From Lingula anatina (taxonomy: Eukaryota > Brachiopoda > Lingulata > Lingulida > Lingulidae), in assembly GCF_001039355.2 (NCBI RefSeq), contig NW_019775558.1:306680-359674 (forward strand): a DNA stretch of 52,995 nt. The letters are read 5' to 3'. The translations under genes were made by a program, and so were the position numbers. The notes beneath the pieces were generated by a model, which saw only the letters and a program-made list of their open reading frames with translations, made no database searches and was not told where the DNA came from. Of this stretch, positions 10,159-23,800 are shown one piece after another; positions within the stretch are counted from its first letter, which is position 1, and the number at the start of each line of letters is the position of its first letter.

Positions 10159-13100
10159 CTGATATTAAACCAAAAAATAAGGGCATAATATATAGACCTG
10201 GACTGAGAACATTTTAACCTTTAATAGTTTTACTGACTTATTATGGATTATTATAAGGATATTGCTACAAATTCTTACACTGAACATTAATACTCATGTA
10301 TTAATTAAATGAACAACTACAGAGAATATAGCCATATGGTTTGCCCCACAGCAGTGAACACAAGATCTTCAGAACCTTCAAATTGGTATTATCAACCATC
10401 ATCTCTTCAAATGGTAATTTTAAGTATTAAAATCCTTACGTTGATTTCCATTGTTTCCTGGGTTCACATTTACTCCACAGCTTCTGTCTCCTGGAGGACA
10501 CGGGGTGGTACTGGGGCCTGCTGTGCTTGTTGAGCCATTGACTCCTCCATTAGCATCCACTGCTTCTCCTGGTAAGGTGGACAGGGTGGAAGTTACTGGA
10601 CCAGCCACACCAACAGGAAGGGTGCTCAGGGCAGATACACTGACTGTAATAGCAAATTTATTATTTTATCAGTCAAATTCTTTCCAGCAGAATGAACAGC
10701 TTTTTTAAGACTGAGGTTTTAATCAAGGTTTTAATCAGTTTCATAATATTGTGCATGTTATTAAAAAAAACAGTGTCACTGATATACTTACAAATGATGT
10801 AAAATAAAAATTGTAAGAAAAAAAAAACAGCCTAGAAGTTGACATTGGAACTCACTTCTCCATATATAATATTAAATATTCCATGAAAATTATGTAAAAT
10901 TGTCTTACTTTGTGATGTCTTGCAAACATAACCTCTCTTGTTAAAGCAGTTGAGGTCATTCCACTTTCCTGATCGCACCAATTCCATGCAGTTTTCACGC
11001 TCATCACTATCAGGTGCACGATAGTCATTCGGCTCACCATCATTCCAGTTCACATAATCTAGAGGTTCTCCACTCTTCCAGCCCCAACCACCTACAGACA
11101 GCAAAATGTGTATGTGTTAAGAAAGTCATTGAAAACCATCCATACATGTCACAAATACACTACATTATGAATAAAACAATTTGAAGATGATGAATGAGTA
11201 TGTGTAAAGTTGCAGTAAAGTTAATTGAAGACTGTAGGAGATGGTCACTAAAAACTGCATAATGTATTATTTATAATATTTTTTAAAATAACCAAACATT
11301 AAATGCAGTAATTAAAAATAAAGGATTTCAGGGAGCAGAACTAAGCACATGTTAATATCTTCATATGTATAAAATTAAAACTGGGGCTAATAAAGATAAC
11401 ATTCACAGACAGTAAGACAGACTGACAGGAGATCAATACCATTCCAGTATAGGGAGATTGATCCACAATTTTCTTTGCCTCGTACCTTTCAAGTCTTTGA
11501 CGAGTCCTCCCCATGAGCTCCCTGTTGTTTTCACTGAGAAATGTGCCACAACAAAACTGGTCTCATCTTCACTATGTAAAGTAATTAGTTTGCCATTAAG
11601 TCGAGAGCACTCATAATCAGCCTCTGACCAGCTACGAGAAGCATCTGTCCTGAAGAGGTAGCAGTAGCCATTGCTGTAGGGTACCCAGTCTGCTGTGTCG
11701 GGGCAGGTGCCATTCATGGGAGGCAGGGTGTATGGTGGCTGGTCTGAATTGGTCAAGTGCAGATTATGTTTAGCTTCTAAATCTTATACCTTATCATTTT
11801 AATCTTTTCATATAGTTTGGTATACAGCTCTAATATGCTAAGATTTAAAATATGTTTGTGAAGAAGTTTCTGTGAATAAAATAATAGATAAACATAGTGA
11901 AGGTTACCTGGATCAAGGAATTCAAAGGCTCCTGGCCATGCCCCATAACTAAAAGAATATGAGATTATTTTATTACATCAAAAGAAACCCCATGCAGATG
12001 TCAATGAACTGAAAATTATACATTATGAACTAAACTGTTGTGTACAGAAATTGTCATTATTCAAACAATTAAATTAACACATCCCAATAGCAAATGAGAT
12101 CTTAGTACACTTAAACATTAATTTTTTTTAACCTTTTGCTCGTGATGCCATTTTTCACTGATCCACTGAAGCGTGTTCCTCCCCTGGTTTTGGATATAGT
12201 CACCTGTCCACCAGAAGCTGGTATACGGCCATCATGGATTGCAGCCCGGCAGATGGAAGAATCCTAATCCAAGAAAGACATGAATCATTTTTTTGTCAAA
12301 TTTTGTGTTACATAGACCTTCATAAAATACCTTTCATTTTTAATTCATTCATTTGTTTTTTATTTATCATTATTTCTCATTTTGTAAAAAACAAATTTAG
12401 ATATGCCACATACAAGATTTGAAAGTCTATCCTCTTCCTAACAAAATCAATCAATCAATAAATTATCATCTCAAACAAATCATTTCAAATCATCTATCAA
12501 AAAGGAGAGAATGTTTATACAGTTGACACATTATCACCAAATGTTTGTTCCAATATTAGGTCAATGTATATTGTCAAACAAAGCTTATTACCATATACTG
12601 TCATTACTTACGTCTGTGTAAACTCCTGTGCCCCACACTGAGGCAGTGGAAGCAGAACATCCAGATGGACATTGGAATCTTGAACAGACAACACAGTATG
12701 CTCTAAATTAATGCTACAGAATGCAATAAATTAATTATTATTTTCAGTTTCTTTAAGTAATAGCTATATTGTTCAACCAATGTCTTTGGTGATCTATAGT
12801 TACTACTGATGTTGATATAGTCTTTACATAAAGCTTTTTAGTCAGCATGAAACTGTATTATTTGTCAATAATAAATAAAACAAAAGATGAAATAATTTAA
12901 TGACCACATGTAGTCAAGGTTTTTTTACTGACTAAGACATCAAGTTTTTCTTTTTCATTTAAATTAACTTTTTGAAAGAGCTAGCTGTGTATTTTAATTG
13001 GTGTCTCAATCTTCTCCAATAACTGAATATGAAAAATACCAGTTTCAACAATTGATCTATGACATATCCTTCATTTGTAATTAATACTATGCTACCATTA

Positions 13101-15285
13101 ATAAACCAAAAGTCACTTCAAAAGCATATTTGTCTACTTTTTCAACAATAAGCATGTCATCACTATTGATGTATGTGTACACTTAAAAGGTTCTACATTT
13201 AAATTACGTGTTTAAACCACATCTGCAAGCTTTAAACTGTACAATGTGATACTGCTGAGAAAGACAAAAAGTTCAAACTCTCTAACTTACGAACAGATGG
13301 CACTGGAGCAGGCTTTGTCTGCTGTGTTGGCACACGTGGCTGGTACAGTAGCACCTTAATATCAGGACAAAAATATACGAATGAAATAAAATTTTAGTTA
13401 TCGGTCACTTATCCTAATATTTATATATACAGAGTTTTGTTTTTCATATATAATACATTTTTGGAATAATGCTATCATCTTGAGAAAAGTGACATTATCC
13501 AATTCACAGTAGTTTTTTTCTTTTTGCAATAATATACATGCTGCTGTACTAAATCAGATGATGTGGTATATGTACAATGAAATAAATCCAGTACTATTAC
13601 CTTATAACATTTGGAGTACTTTATGATTATATAAGTCCATCCTCATAACAATCAAACATGGCTGTTTGCTCACCTGTACTCTTGCATACAAAACTGAGCT
13701 GTTGGTTGCAGGCAACATCACTCCACTTGCCACTGTTATTGAACATGACACAGCCCTCAGTAGGAGTCTTTTCAGATGGCTCATTGGTATCCCAGTTGGT
13801 GTAGAGTACAGGACGCTGATCAGCCCAGGAATAACGCTAAAAAAAATAATAAAGTTCTCCTTCAAATATAAGATTTGTTTACACTCTTTAATATTTCATT
13901 TGCCTTCAATCATATCCCAATTTCAATGAAGATCAAAGACTACTATTGCAAATTTTCAGTTCACAAATGAAAATGTCAATTGATATTTAAGAGTTGTCCT
14001 TCTTATGAGGTACACCTCATTATTTACATATCCAGCGTAAATTAAAACATGAAAGTAGGAATACTTACATGGTCCAGTCTCCCTACATGTAAGCCAAGCC
14101 ACAAGGGCCTAGAATACTTGACAATACTGTTTTTGTAGCTATAAATGAATCCCTGCTCAAATATGCTGGTAATTGAAGTCAGAGTTCCTTGGCGGTTTTT
14201 ACACTCAGCATTGGCCTGGTCCCATCCCATTGCCTGCTGGACCACAAGATAGCAACTCTGGCCGTAAGGGTACCAGCCATCAGCACAAGCCTTCTGGGAG
14301 GGTGTAGACACAGGCCATTTTGAATCTGAAGTATGGTAGTGATTAAAATGTATGGGTATCATCTGTACACCATTACGGAGAGATTTTTCTCAAAAACTGT
14401 AAAGTTAATTAAACAAACAAAACCCTTGCAAAAAAAAGAAAAAAACTGTAAAACTTTTTTTCTAAATGGCTTATAGATGAAAAAAGTTCAAAATGAGCTA
14501 GGAATATACTTTTCATTAATTTTGTTATTTTGTTTTATGCTTTTTTTCACATCTATTGCCATCTTTTCTTTAATTTTATATATTCTGTAATAAAAAATCT
14601 TGAGAGAACTTACTCCGCCTAGTGGAGCACATAAAAGATCTGGCAGGGCTGCAGGCTTTGTCATTCCAGCGGCCAGCACGGGCCTCATCAATATACATCT
14701 CAACACAAGGTTCCTATGGAACACAATGAAGTATGAAGGTTCATGTATTCACTTCCAATGACTGTTGTGTTAAAATACGATTACATTTTCAGAACCTCAT
14801 CAATTCATCAAGCAAATCTGCTTACTAACTTTGTCAGCTTTTGAACCAGTATCTGAACAGTTTATAATTCTTCTCTACATGTTGCACATCAGACTTATTT
14901 CTCTACATGTTGCACATCAGACTTAAAAGTAGAGAAAATTATAAGTAATTGATTTACCTTTTCTTGCCCATTAGGCTCTCCTTTATCCCAGTAGGTGAAT
15001 CTAAGTGGGGAATTATCAGACCAATAGTACTGCTTTTGTCTTTGACCATTTGTCCCTTCATAACTCAGTCCAATCCAGACATGGGAGATTTTACCCTTGT
15101 AGTTCTTCAGCAAACTGGTTACAGCCACTGCAAATATTAATGAACATATTACGAAATCCTTGTCTAAATGAGTCCAAATTGTATATATTGCTTATTATTA
15201 ATTTCAAATGCTCACTGGTAGTAACATCACATTATTACTAACAGGTAATGCTGTAAATGCTAATAAATTTCTCTCTTATTAGTAT

Positions 15286-15365
<80 letters not shown>

Positions 15366-17801
15366 GCTGTATCTTAATGTATGCAATGTACTAATGTGAT
15401 AATCACTTACTTTGCTCATCAAAATCAGCAATGGATACCAAATCAAAATGAATATTATTGACACTTTGGCCTTGGCAGAAGGATTTAGCTGCAGTCCAGT
15501 TCATGTTGTTATCAGTGAAGATCTTGTAGCACTTGTTGCCAAAGCTTGAGTAGCCAACAGGACAACCCCAGCTGGCAGGGATTGGGGGAGTGGGTGGCTG
15601 GGTGGCAACAACACCATTCTCTGGTTTCTTACAGATAAATCCCTTTCTGACTCCACATCTGGCATCATTCCATTCACCTGATACGAGAGGCACCATATTT
15701 TATGAAAAATATTATAACATACATTCACGCTCAGAATCAGTTGATTCCTATACAAAAAAATTTATGCATATAATAAAAACAAAAAAGTGTCATTAACAGT
15801 GATTAAGCATTCCTTTAAAGTATATGACAGACAAAAACCCAACTCCAAACATTTCTTAACTGGCCACAAGACCATATAAAAAAAACACCACACAAATGAA
15901 TTGAATTGAATCAAAATATACCTCTCCCAAGAAAACCACCAGTGCCAGTGTTTTGAATATAGAAGGCAACACACTTCTCTTCACCACCATAATCATTAGG
16001 CTCATTAGGTCCCCAGTTGAAGTAGTTTGCCGCGGAACCATCAGCCCACCTGGATAATAACATGTACTAATAAATGTGACTGTAATGGTAAAAAAATATA
16101 AGTTCAGCATTTGAGATGAACAATATTTCATGGAAAGCATGAAATTGTTTTGTAGGATACCTGCACAGATTGCATGTGCATCAGATATTCAATTTATTAC
16201 TCTATGAGGAGAGGGAGTAATTGGCAATTGAGGCTATTCAAAAAGAGGTCACCATAATTTGATCTCACTCCTTGCACACCAGCCAAGTAAAACTGATCAA
16301 GAAAACAGATGAAGAAGGCTTTACAAGAAGAAATTTGTATTTCATTTTATCTCGTTAATGAATCTCATACTTCTTAACAAGGAGAAGATATAAAATTGAA
16401 AATCAAAACTATATTTAGACAGAGAATCTTACTGCTGATGTATTCCTCTTGCTAACACAAATATGGGAATCAACCTACTTGTATCCATCTGTACTGTCCA
16501 GTTCATTTAGACCAATCCACATGTACTGCCGACTGGTGTTGAAAAGCTGAGAAGCGATGATGGAAATAAATTAAACATACTTTATACATATTTGTTTTTC
16601 ATTATCTTCAAACCATAAAAACCATGCCTTCAGTGTTTGTTTTCTCCTCAGAAAGTGGATGAAGCTTCTTCAATTTGGGCATTTTTGGTCCAGTATTAGA
16701 TTAGTAACCATGAGTCTACTACAACTGGATGACTCTTAACTTATAGCAAATATGTTTAAGATCCTTAAGATTTTGTTTGTTTGTTTGTCTGTACATAATA
16801 TATGGTGGTATTTTAGTCAGAATTTTACCTGTCCCTGAAGGAAGTTCTGCTCATCTTGATTGTGTATTGTGGCCAAGTCTGCTCCCTGAGCTTTACAGAA
16901 ATCCCTGGAATCATACCAGTCCTTACTGCCATCATTCACTCCACTGCTGAAGTAGTAGCACTGTCCTTTATACTTGATCCAGTCATTGGAGCCACATATT
17001 CCCTCTGTTCAAATATCACATATAACTGAATTTACACTTTTGTTCTAGTTTGAAACTATTGATCGACTAAATTGTGAAGATTGAACAGTAACATTTTATC
17101 TCAATATTATACATTCTCTAATGGCATTATACAAATTAATGTGATGAATGGTTCTAATAAAATTGTGCACATGTCATAATTTCATAAAAGTCAATATAAG
17201 CTAGATCAGTTATTTCTTATTCCTTACCTGGTTGTGGAGCAGGAGTTGTGAGAACTACTTTTGGAGTAACACCTAGAAACAAATGAGCACATTCTTCATC
17301 AGAGAGTTCCTGTGTCAGGCTATGCTAGTTTTCACCATGTACAATAATACCTTTCTAATTCTTTATTCATTCCCATGCAGTGCAACCAAAATGGACAAAC
17401 ACTGCTTTTGATAAAGATGCTTCCACGCATTATAAAACTCCTTTGCACAGTACATAACCAATGTCAAGCCAGGCCCATAGGCAAAAAATGGGGGTGGGAG
17501 TAGGATTTGGAGGGTTTAAATGACTGAATGTCATTTTGGCTAGAAAATTGAATAAAAATCGCATCTAGGATCTATAACAGCACTGACGCATGTATAGGTT
17601 TCACAGTAAAAAGGTCCAATTTTTCAAAAAAAAAACCCTCCTTTGCTAGCCACAGGCCTGAATGTGACATAAATCCAACCACTGCCTATCCACNTTGTAT
17701 ATATTGCTTATTATTAATTTCAAATGCTCACTGGTAGTAACATCACATTATTACTAACAGGTAATGCTGTAAATGCTAATAAATTTCTCTCTTATTAGTA
17801 T

Positions 17802-17883
<82 letters not shown>

Positions 17884-20800
17884 GCTGTATCTTAATGTAT
17901 GCAATGTACTAATGTGATAATCACTTACTTTGCTCATCAAAATCAGCAATGGATACCAAATCAAAATGAATATTATTGACACTTTGGCCTTGGCAGAAGG
18001 ATTTAGCTGCAGTCCAGTTCATGTTGTTATCAGTGAAGATCTTGTAGCACTTGTTGCCAAAGCTTGAGTAGCCAACAGGACAACCCCAGCTGGCAGGGAT
18101 TGGGGGAGTGGGTGGCTGGGTGGCAACAACACCATTCTCTGGTTTCTTACAGATAAATCCCTTTCTGACTCCACATCTGGCATCATTCCATTCACCTGAT
18201 ACGAGAGGCACCATATTTTATGAAAAATATTATAACATACATTCACGCTCAGAATCAGTTGATTCCTATACAAAAAAATTTATGCATATAATAAAAACAA
18301 AAAAGTGTCATTAACAGTGATTTAGCATTCCTTTTAGTATATGACAGACAAAAACCCAACTGTAAAAATTTCTTAATTGGCCACAAGACCATATAAAAAA
18401 CACCACACAAATGAATTGAATTGAATCAAAATATACCTCTCCCAAGAAAACCACCAGTGCCAGTGTTTTGAATATAGAAGGCAACACACTTTTCTTCACC
18501 ACCATAATCATTAGGCTCATTAGGTCCCCAGTTGAAGTAATTTGCCGCGGAACCATCAGCCCACCTGGATAATAACATGTACTAATAAATGTGACCGTAA
18601 TGGAAAAAAAATAAAAGATCAACATTTGAGATGAACAATACCCAGTATTTCATGCCAAGTATAAAACTGTTTTGTAGGATACCTGCACAGATTGCATGTG
18701 CATATTCGATTCATTACTCTGAGAAGAGAGGGAGTAATTGATGATAGAAGCTATTCAGAAAGAGGTCACTGTAATTTGACCTCACTCCTTGCAAACCAGC
18801 CAAGTAAAACTGATCAAGAAAATAGATGAAGAAGGCTTTACAAGAAAAAACTTGTATTTCATTTGATCTCGTTAATGAATCTCATACTTCTTAGCAAGGA
18901 GAAGATATAAAATTGAAAATCAAAACTATATTTAGACAGAGAATCTTACTGCTGATGTATTCCTCTTTCTAACACAAATATGGGAATCAACCTACTTGTA
19001 TCCATCTGTACTGTCCAGCTCATTTAGACCAATCCACATGTACTGCCGACTGGTGTTGAAAAGCTGAGAAGGGATGATGGAAATAAATTAAACATACTTT
19101 ATACATATGTTTTTCATTATCTTCAAACCATAAACATGCCTTCAGTGCTTGTTTTCTCCTCAGAAAGCAGATGAAGCTTTTTCAATTTGGGCATTTTTGG
19201 TCCAACATTAGATTAGTAACCATGAGTCTACTACAACTGGCTGACTCCTTACTTATAGCAAATATGTTTAAGATCCTTAAGATTTTGTTTGTTTGTTTGT
19301 CTGTACATAATATATGGTGGTATTTTAGTCAGAATTTTACCTGTCCCTGAAGGAAGTTCTGCTCATCTTGATTGTGTATTGTGGCCAAGTCTGCTCCCTG
19401 AGCTTTACAGAAATCTCTGGAATCATACCAGTCCTTACTGCCATCATTCACTCCACTGCTGAAGTAGTAGCACTGTCCTTTATACTTGATCCAGTCATTG
19501 GAGCCACATATTCCCTCTGTTCAAATATCACATATAACTGAATTTACACTTTTGTTCTAGTTTGAAACTATTGATCGACTAAATTGTGAAGATTGAACAG
19601 TAACATTTTATCTCAATATTATACATTGTCTAATGGCATTATACAAATTAATGTGATGAATGGTTCTAATAAAATTGTGCACATGTCATAATTTCATAAA
19701 AGTCAATATAAGCTAGATCAGTTATTTCTTATTCCTTACCTGGTTGTGGAGCAGGAGTTGTGATAACTACTTTTGGAGTAACACCTAGAAACAAATGAGC
19801 ACATTCTTCATCAGAGAGTTCCTGTGTCAGGCTATGCTAGTTTTCACCATGTACAATAATACCTTTCTAATTCTTTATTCATTCCCATGCAGTGCAACCA
19901 AAATGGACAAACACTGCTTTTGATAAAGATGCTTCCACGCATTATAAAACTCCTTTGCACAGTACATAACCAATGTCAAGCCAGGCCCATAGGCAAAAAA
20001 TGGGGGTGGGAGTAGGATTTGGAGGGTTTAAATGACTGAATGTCATTTTGGCTAGAAAATTGAATAAAAATCGCATCTAGGATCTATAACAGCACTGACG
20101 CATGTATAGGTTTCACAGTAAAAAGGTCCAATTTTTCAAAAAAAAAACCCTCCTTTGCTAGCCACAGGCCTGAATGTGACATAAATCCAACCACTGCCTA
20201 TTGGCTTCACCTTTTTTCAGCTTGCAAACCCAGTTCCTGGTAGCATCACAGCGTCTGTCATTCCATAATCCAGTGGCTTTGTTCATCTCCACACAATTCT
20301 CTGTGCCCTGCCAGTTGTTGGGCTCGCCTTTGTTCCAGCGGGTGTACTGCAGGGCTGTTCCATCACTCCAGATGTAGCCTTGAAAAAGAGGGGCATAGAA
20401 GTAAAATACAAGTAGGTTTTAAACACTGCGAACTGTGCCATATGAACTCATATAAAACATTTCCAATATATCATTAATTGTTGTATGCACTAACACTTCA
20501 TATAAAAAGTAAAACTACCATACCACCACCTACAGTACCTTTGTTAGTATCTCTGTTATTAAGACCAATCCAGAAGTTGTAGTTGCCAGGTTCTGCCCTG
20601 AAAAATGGACAAATATATGCTTTCAGATTTGCTACAGTGTATATATTTTAATGAAATGTTATCAGGTGAAGTTTTTAGAAGTAAAGAGTGATTCCTGTTT
20701 TATTCAACACATGCTTGTCTATGCACAAAAAAAAAAAAAAAAAAATTCGCACTCAGTTTCCAGTTCCAAGTGCTATTTTATTCTTCCATGCTCTGTCATC

Positions 20801-23800
20801 AATGCTATTACTAATTTGTAAATCGTGAATAATTACAACACTCTGACATCTACTTACACCATATACTGTCTCCACAACTGCTCCACCTGGGTGGCATTAT
20901 GAAAACTGGCCAGATCTCCTCCCTTGTCCACACAGTCATCTCTGGCCTCTGGCCAGCGCTTCTGGTAGGTTACAGGCTGGACATTCAACTAAATAATAAT
21001 AATAAATATAATAATAATAATAATGATGGAAAAATATGTTAAAGATTCATAGCAGTTTTCAGTTTTAATCCAACCTCTTCTGGGATTTTGTCACCACTCA
21101 TATTTAATAATTATTGGTCCTGTCAAAATTTTGTTATGCTAACTAATTCATAGAAGTAAAGGCTCAATAGGCAAAAAGTTCTGACTACTCTTTATGTCAT
21201 GTGCCCACACACCAGTATTTAAGTTTTCACTGAATTCATAAAAAGAACATAGTGAATGCATCTCCAAGAATAATAAATAGCAATTATTAATTCATAATTC
21301 ATAGATAAGTACAGGAAAAAATATCCAGAGAAAATAATAATAATATATGTCACATGAGAAACTTAATATAAACTTGAAAATCTCTGATCTTAACCTGGTA
21401 GCAATAGATATCCCCAATGTCACTCCAGCCGGCTGGACACGAGCCCTGGTACAGAGGGGTGGTGGGTGGTTTGGGTGTGGTCCAGCCTTTCCTGGTCTTC
21501 TCACATATAAAGTTACGACTGTACCTACACAAACGGTCATACCATAACCCAGCATTAAGTTTGGTTCCCATAACAACACATTGGCCCTGGCGGTCATCTG
21601 GAAAAAGGATTTGGAAAATTCTATCATTATTTTAGAGAAAATTACAATTAAGCTAGTTGAGGCTATATAAAGTCCATGCAGTTCTTGCACCAATGCTTAT
21701 AGGTAGCAACTTAATTATTGCAGTGTTTTTAACACTGAGAAGCAACCCTGTAAAGAAGCTTTAGAGGACAATTCAAATGAGGGCTGCAATGCAGGTTCAT
21801 GGCCCAATCATGCTTTTGCTTTGCGTGTCAGCACAGGTTTTGAACACTATATCAGACAAAGATGTTTTCATTGCAGTCACTACATGTAGACTTTAAGTAT
21901 ATGTATACGTGTGTCTCTTTGTACTCACCAGGTTGGTTCTTTGCCCAATTTGTATATGGAATGGAAGAATAGCCATCACTCCACTTATATGTCCCAGGGG
22001 TGGCACTGTCACTAAGATCTGTCCATACTTCACCAGTACTAAAAGAACTTCCTAACTGACTGGTCAGGTAAGCCTGCTCATTGCTGAAAAGAAAATTTAT
22101 CAATTTTACATACATGCTCATTCCACACATGAAATTATGAAAAATAAGGAACTCCTTCTCACATGTACCATTAAAACATCCAAACAGGAGGATTAAGATG
22201 TTTTGTAACATAACTTGAAATGAAACTGGTTGCTAGAGAGTAATTACCATAGCGAAAAAAGAAAAAATACAAGCTTACTTGTCATTAACTCTAACTAAAG
22301 TAGCACCAAAGTTCTTGCAGTATCTTTGAGCATTAGCCCAGTTTCTCAGGAATGGCACAAAGTAGTAACAAGAGTATGAGTATGCTTTCCAACCCTAAAA
22401 TACATGTACAACATAAAGCAAATAAAGCAATAATAATACCAAATGGATTCACACATGCAGTATGTGTTACTAATAGCCTCTATCTTTATTTGTTGAAAGA
22501 CTGCATACAAATGCAATGCATAATTTTGTTAAAGACCTTAAAGCAATCTTAAGGAAACAAATTTCCTGATAGCCTACATCATCACAACCCTTTGGTGTAG
22601 GTGTGGTCCTAGGTGAGTCAAACACTTCCTTTCCTTTCTCACACACATAACCTGCATTTGGCACATCACAAACCACATCATCCCAAGAACCATCCTGAAG
22701 AAAAATGGTGAAAAGTTCTCATTATGTTGATTAAATAAATAACAAAACTGAAAAAAAAATTCAGTTTAAATGACATCAAATTAATGCATACAAAGGTCTA
22801 GACACCAGTCTCTGAATTTAAGGCTTCCTCAACAATACCTATGTTCCTAACAATATCAACATTCATAATAACTATTTTTAATTAAAAAAATTCAATGTAT
22901 ATCATGTGTGGTCTTTTGAACAAAAACAAACAAACAAATGAATGCTTACCTCATAATATAACAGAAAAAAACAAACAAAAAATCAAACATACTAAGAAGA
23001 ATAATAAAAAAATCTACATACCTTTACAACCATTAAAACACAATCTTGTTTCCGTCCTCTGTTGTTGTCTGGTTGGTTGGTGTTCCACAGGGTATAGGTG
23101 ACAGGAGCACTGCTGGACCACTCAAAGTTCATCTGCTGCTGGAGGTCATTGAAGCCATTCCACATTGGTACTTTTGCTAAATTAAAGTAATAATAATGAC
23201 AAATAACAAGCTGTTTTTATCTTAATTTAGAGTTTTTAGGGGGCGAAGGGGGAGAATTCACATGGATCACACTTTGAAATTTAGTTCATCTGTTTTAATT
23301 TGTATCTCTCTGGATTATTTAAAACACCCTTTGTATATCCACATACCAGACAGTCACTACCATAATAATAATTATAGATTTATAGTGGAAAATAGAGTGT
23401 AAACATAAAACATCAAAGCAATCCACGTATCAAAGCTATAGACAATAATCAGGGCACAAAATACTATACAACATACACATATAACAAATATATGAATTAC
23501 CATTTCTGACAAAGATTGAGACAAAAGCCTGTTCAGCAGCATTTTGTATAGACACTAGTTCACCACCTAGTTTCTGGCAGGCAGCCCTGGCATCTGGCCA
23601 GGTGACCTTTGTAGTGCTGGCCTGGTAGCAGCTGTCACCAAACTCTGTCCAGCCGTCACCACAGCGCTCAGCATGAGGTGCTGGAAAAAGAGATCATATG
23701 ATAATTTCAGAGAAATTTGACAAAAACAGATATTAAGTCAATTCATTTTATTCCAAGCTGGTTGTAATAATTTTTTCACTCTGAACTAGGTTAATTGTTA

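Noticed and set aside
15279-15464. Cys-Val repeat protein on the minus strand (and its copy at 17776-17982)
   Set aside because: It is only the translation of a (CA)n microsatellite; no splice or domain support.
22470-22577. Extension of the CTLD6 last exon beyond 22578
   Set aside because: The frame stays open by chance, but the GTAGGC donor at 22577 joins CTLD6 linker Cys to CTLD7 exactly in phase and motif.
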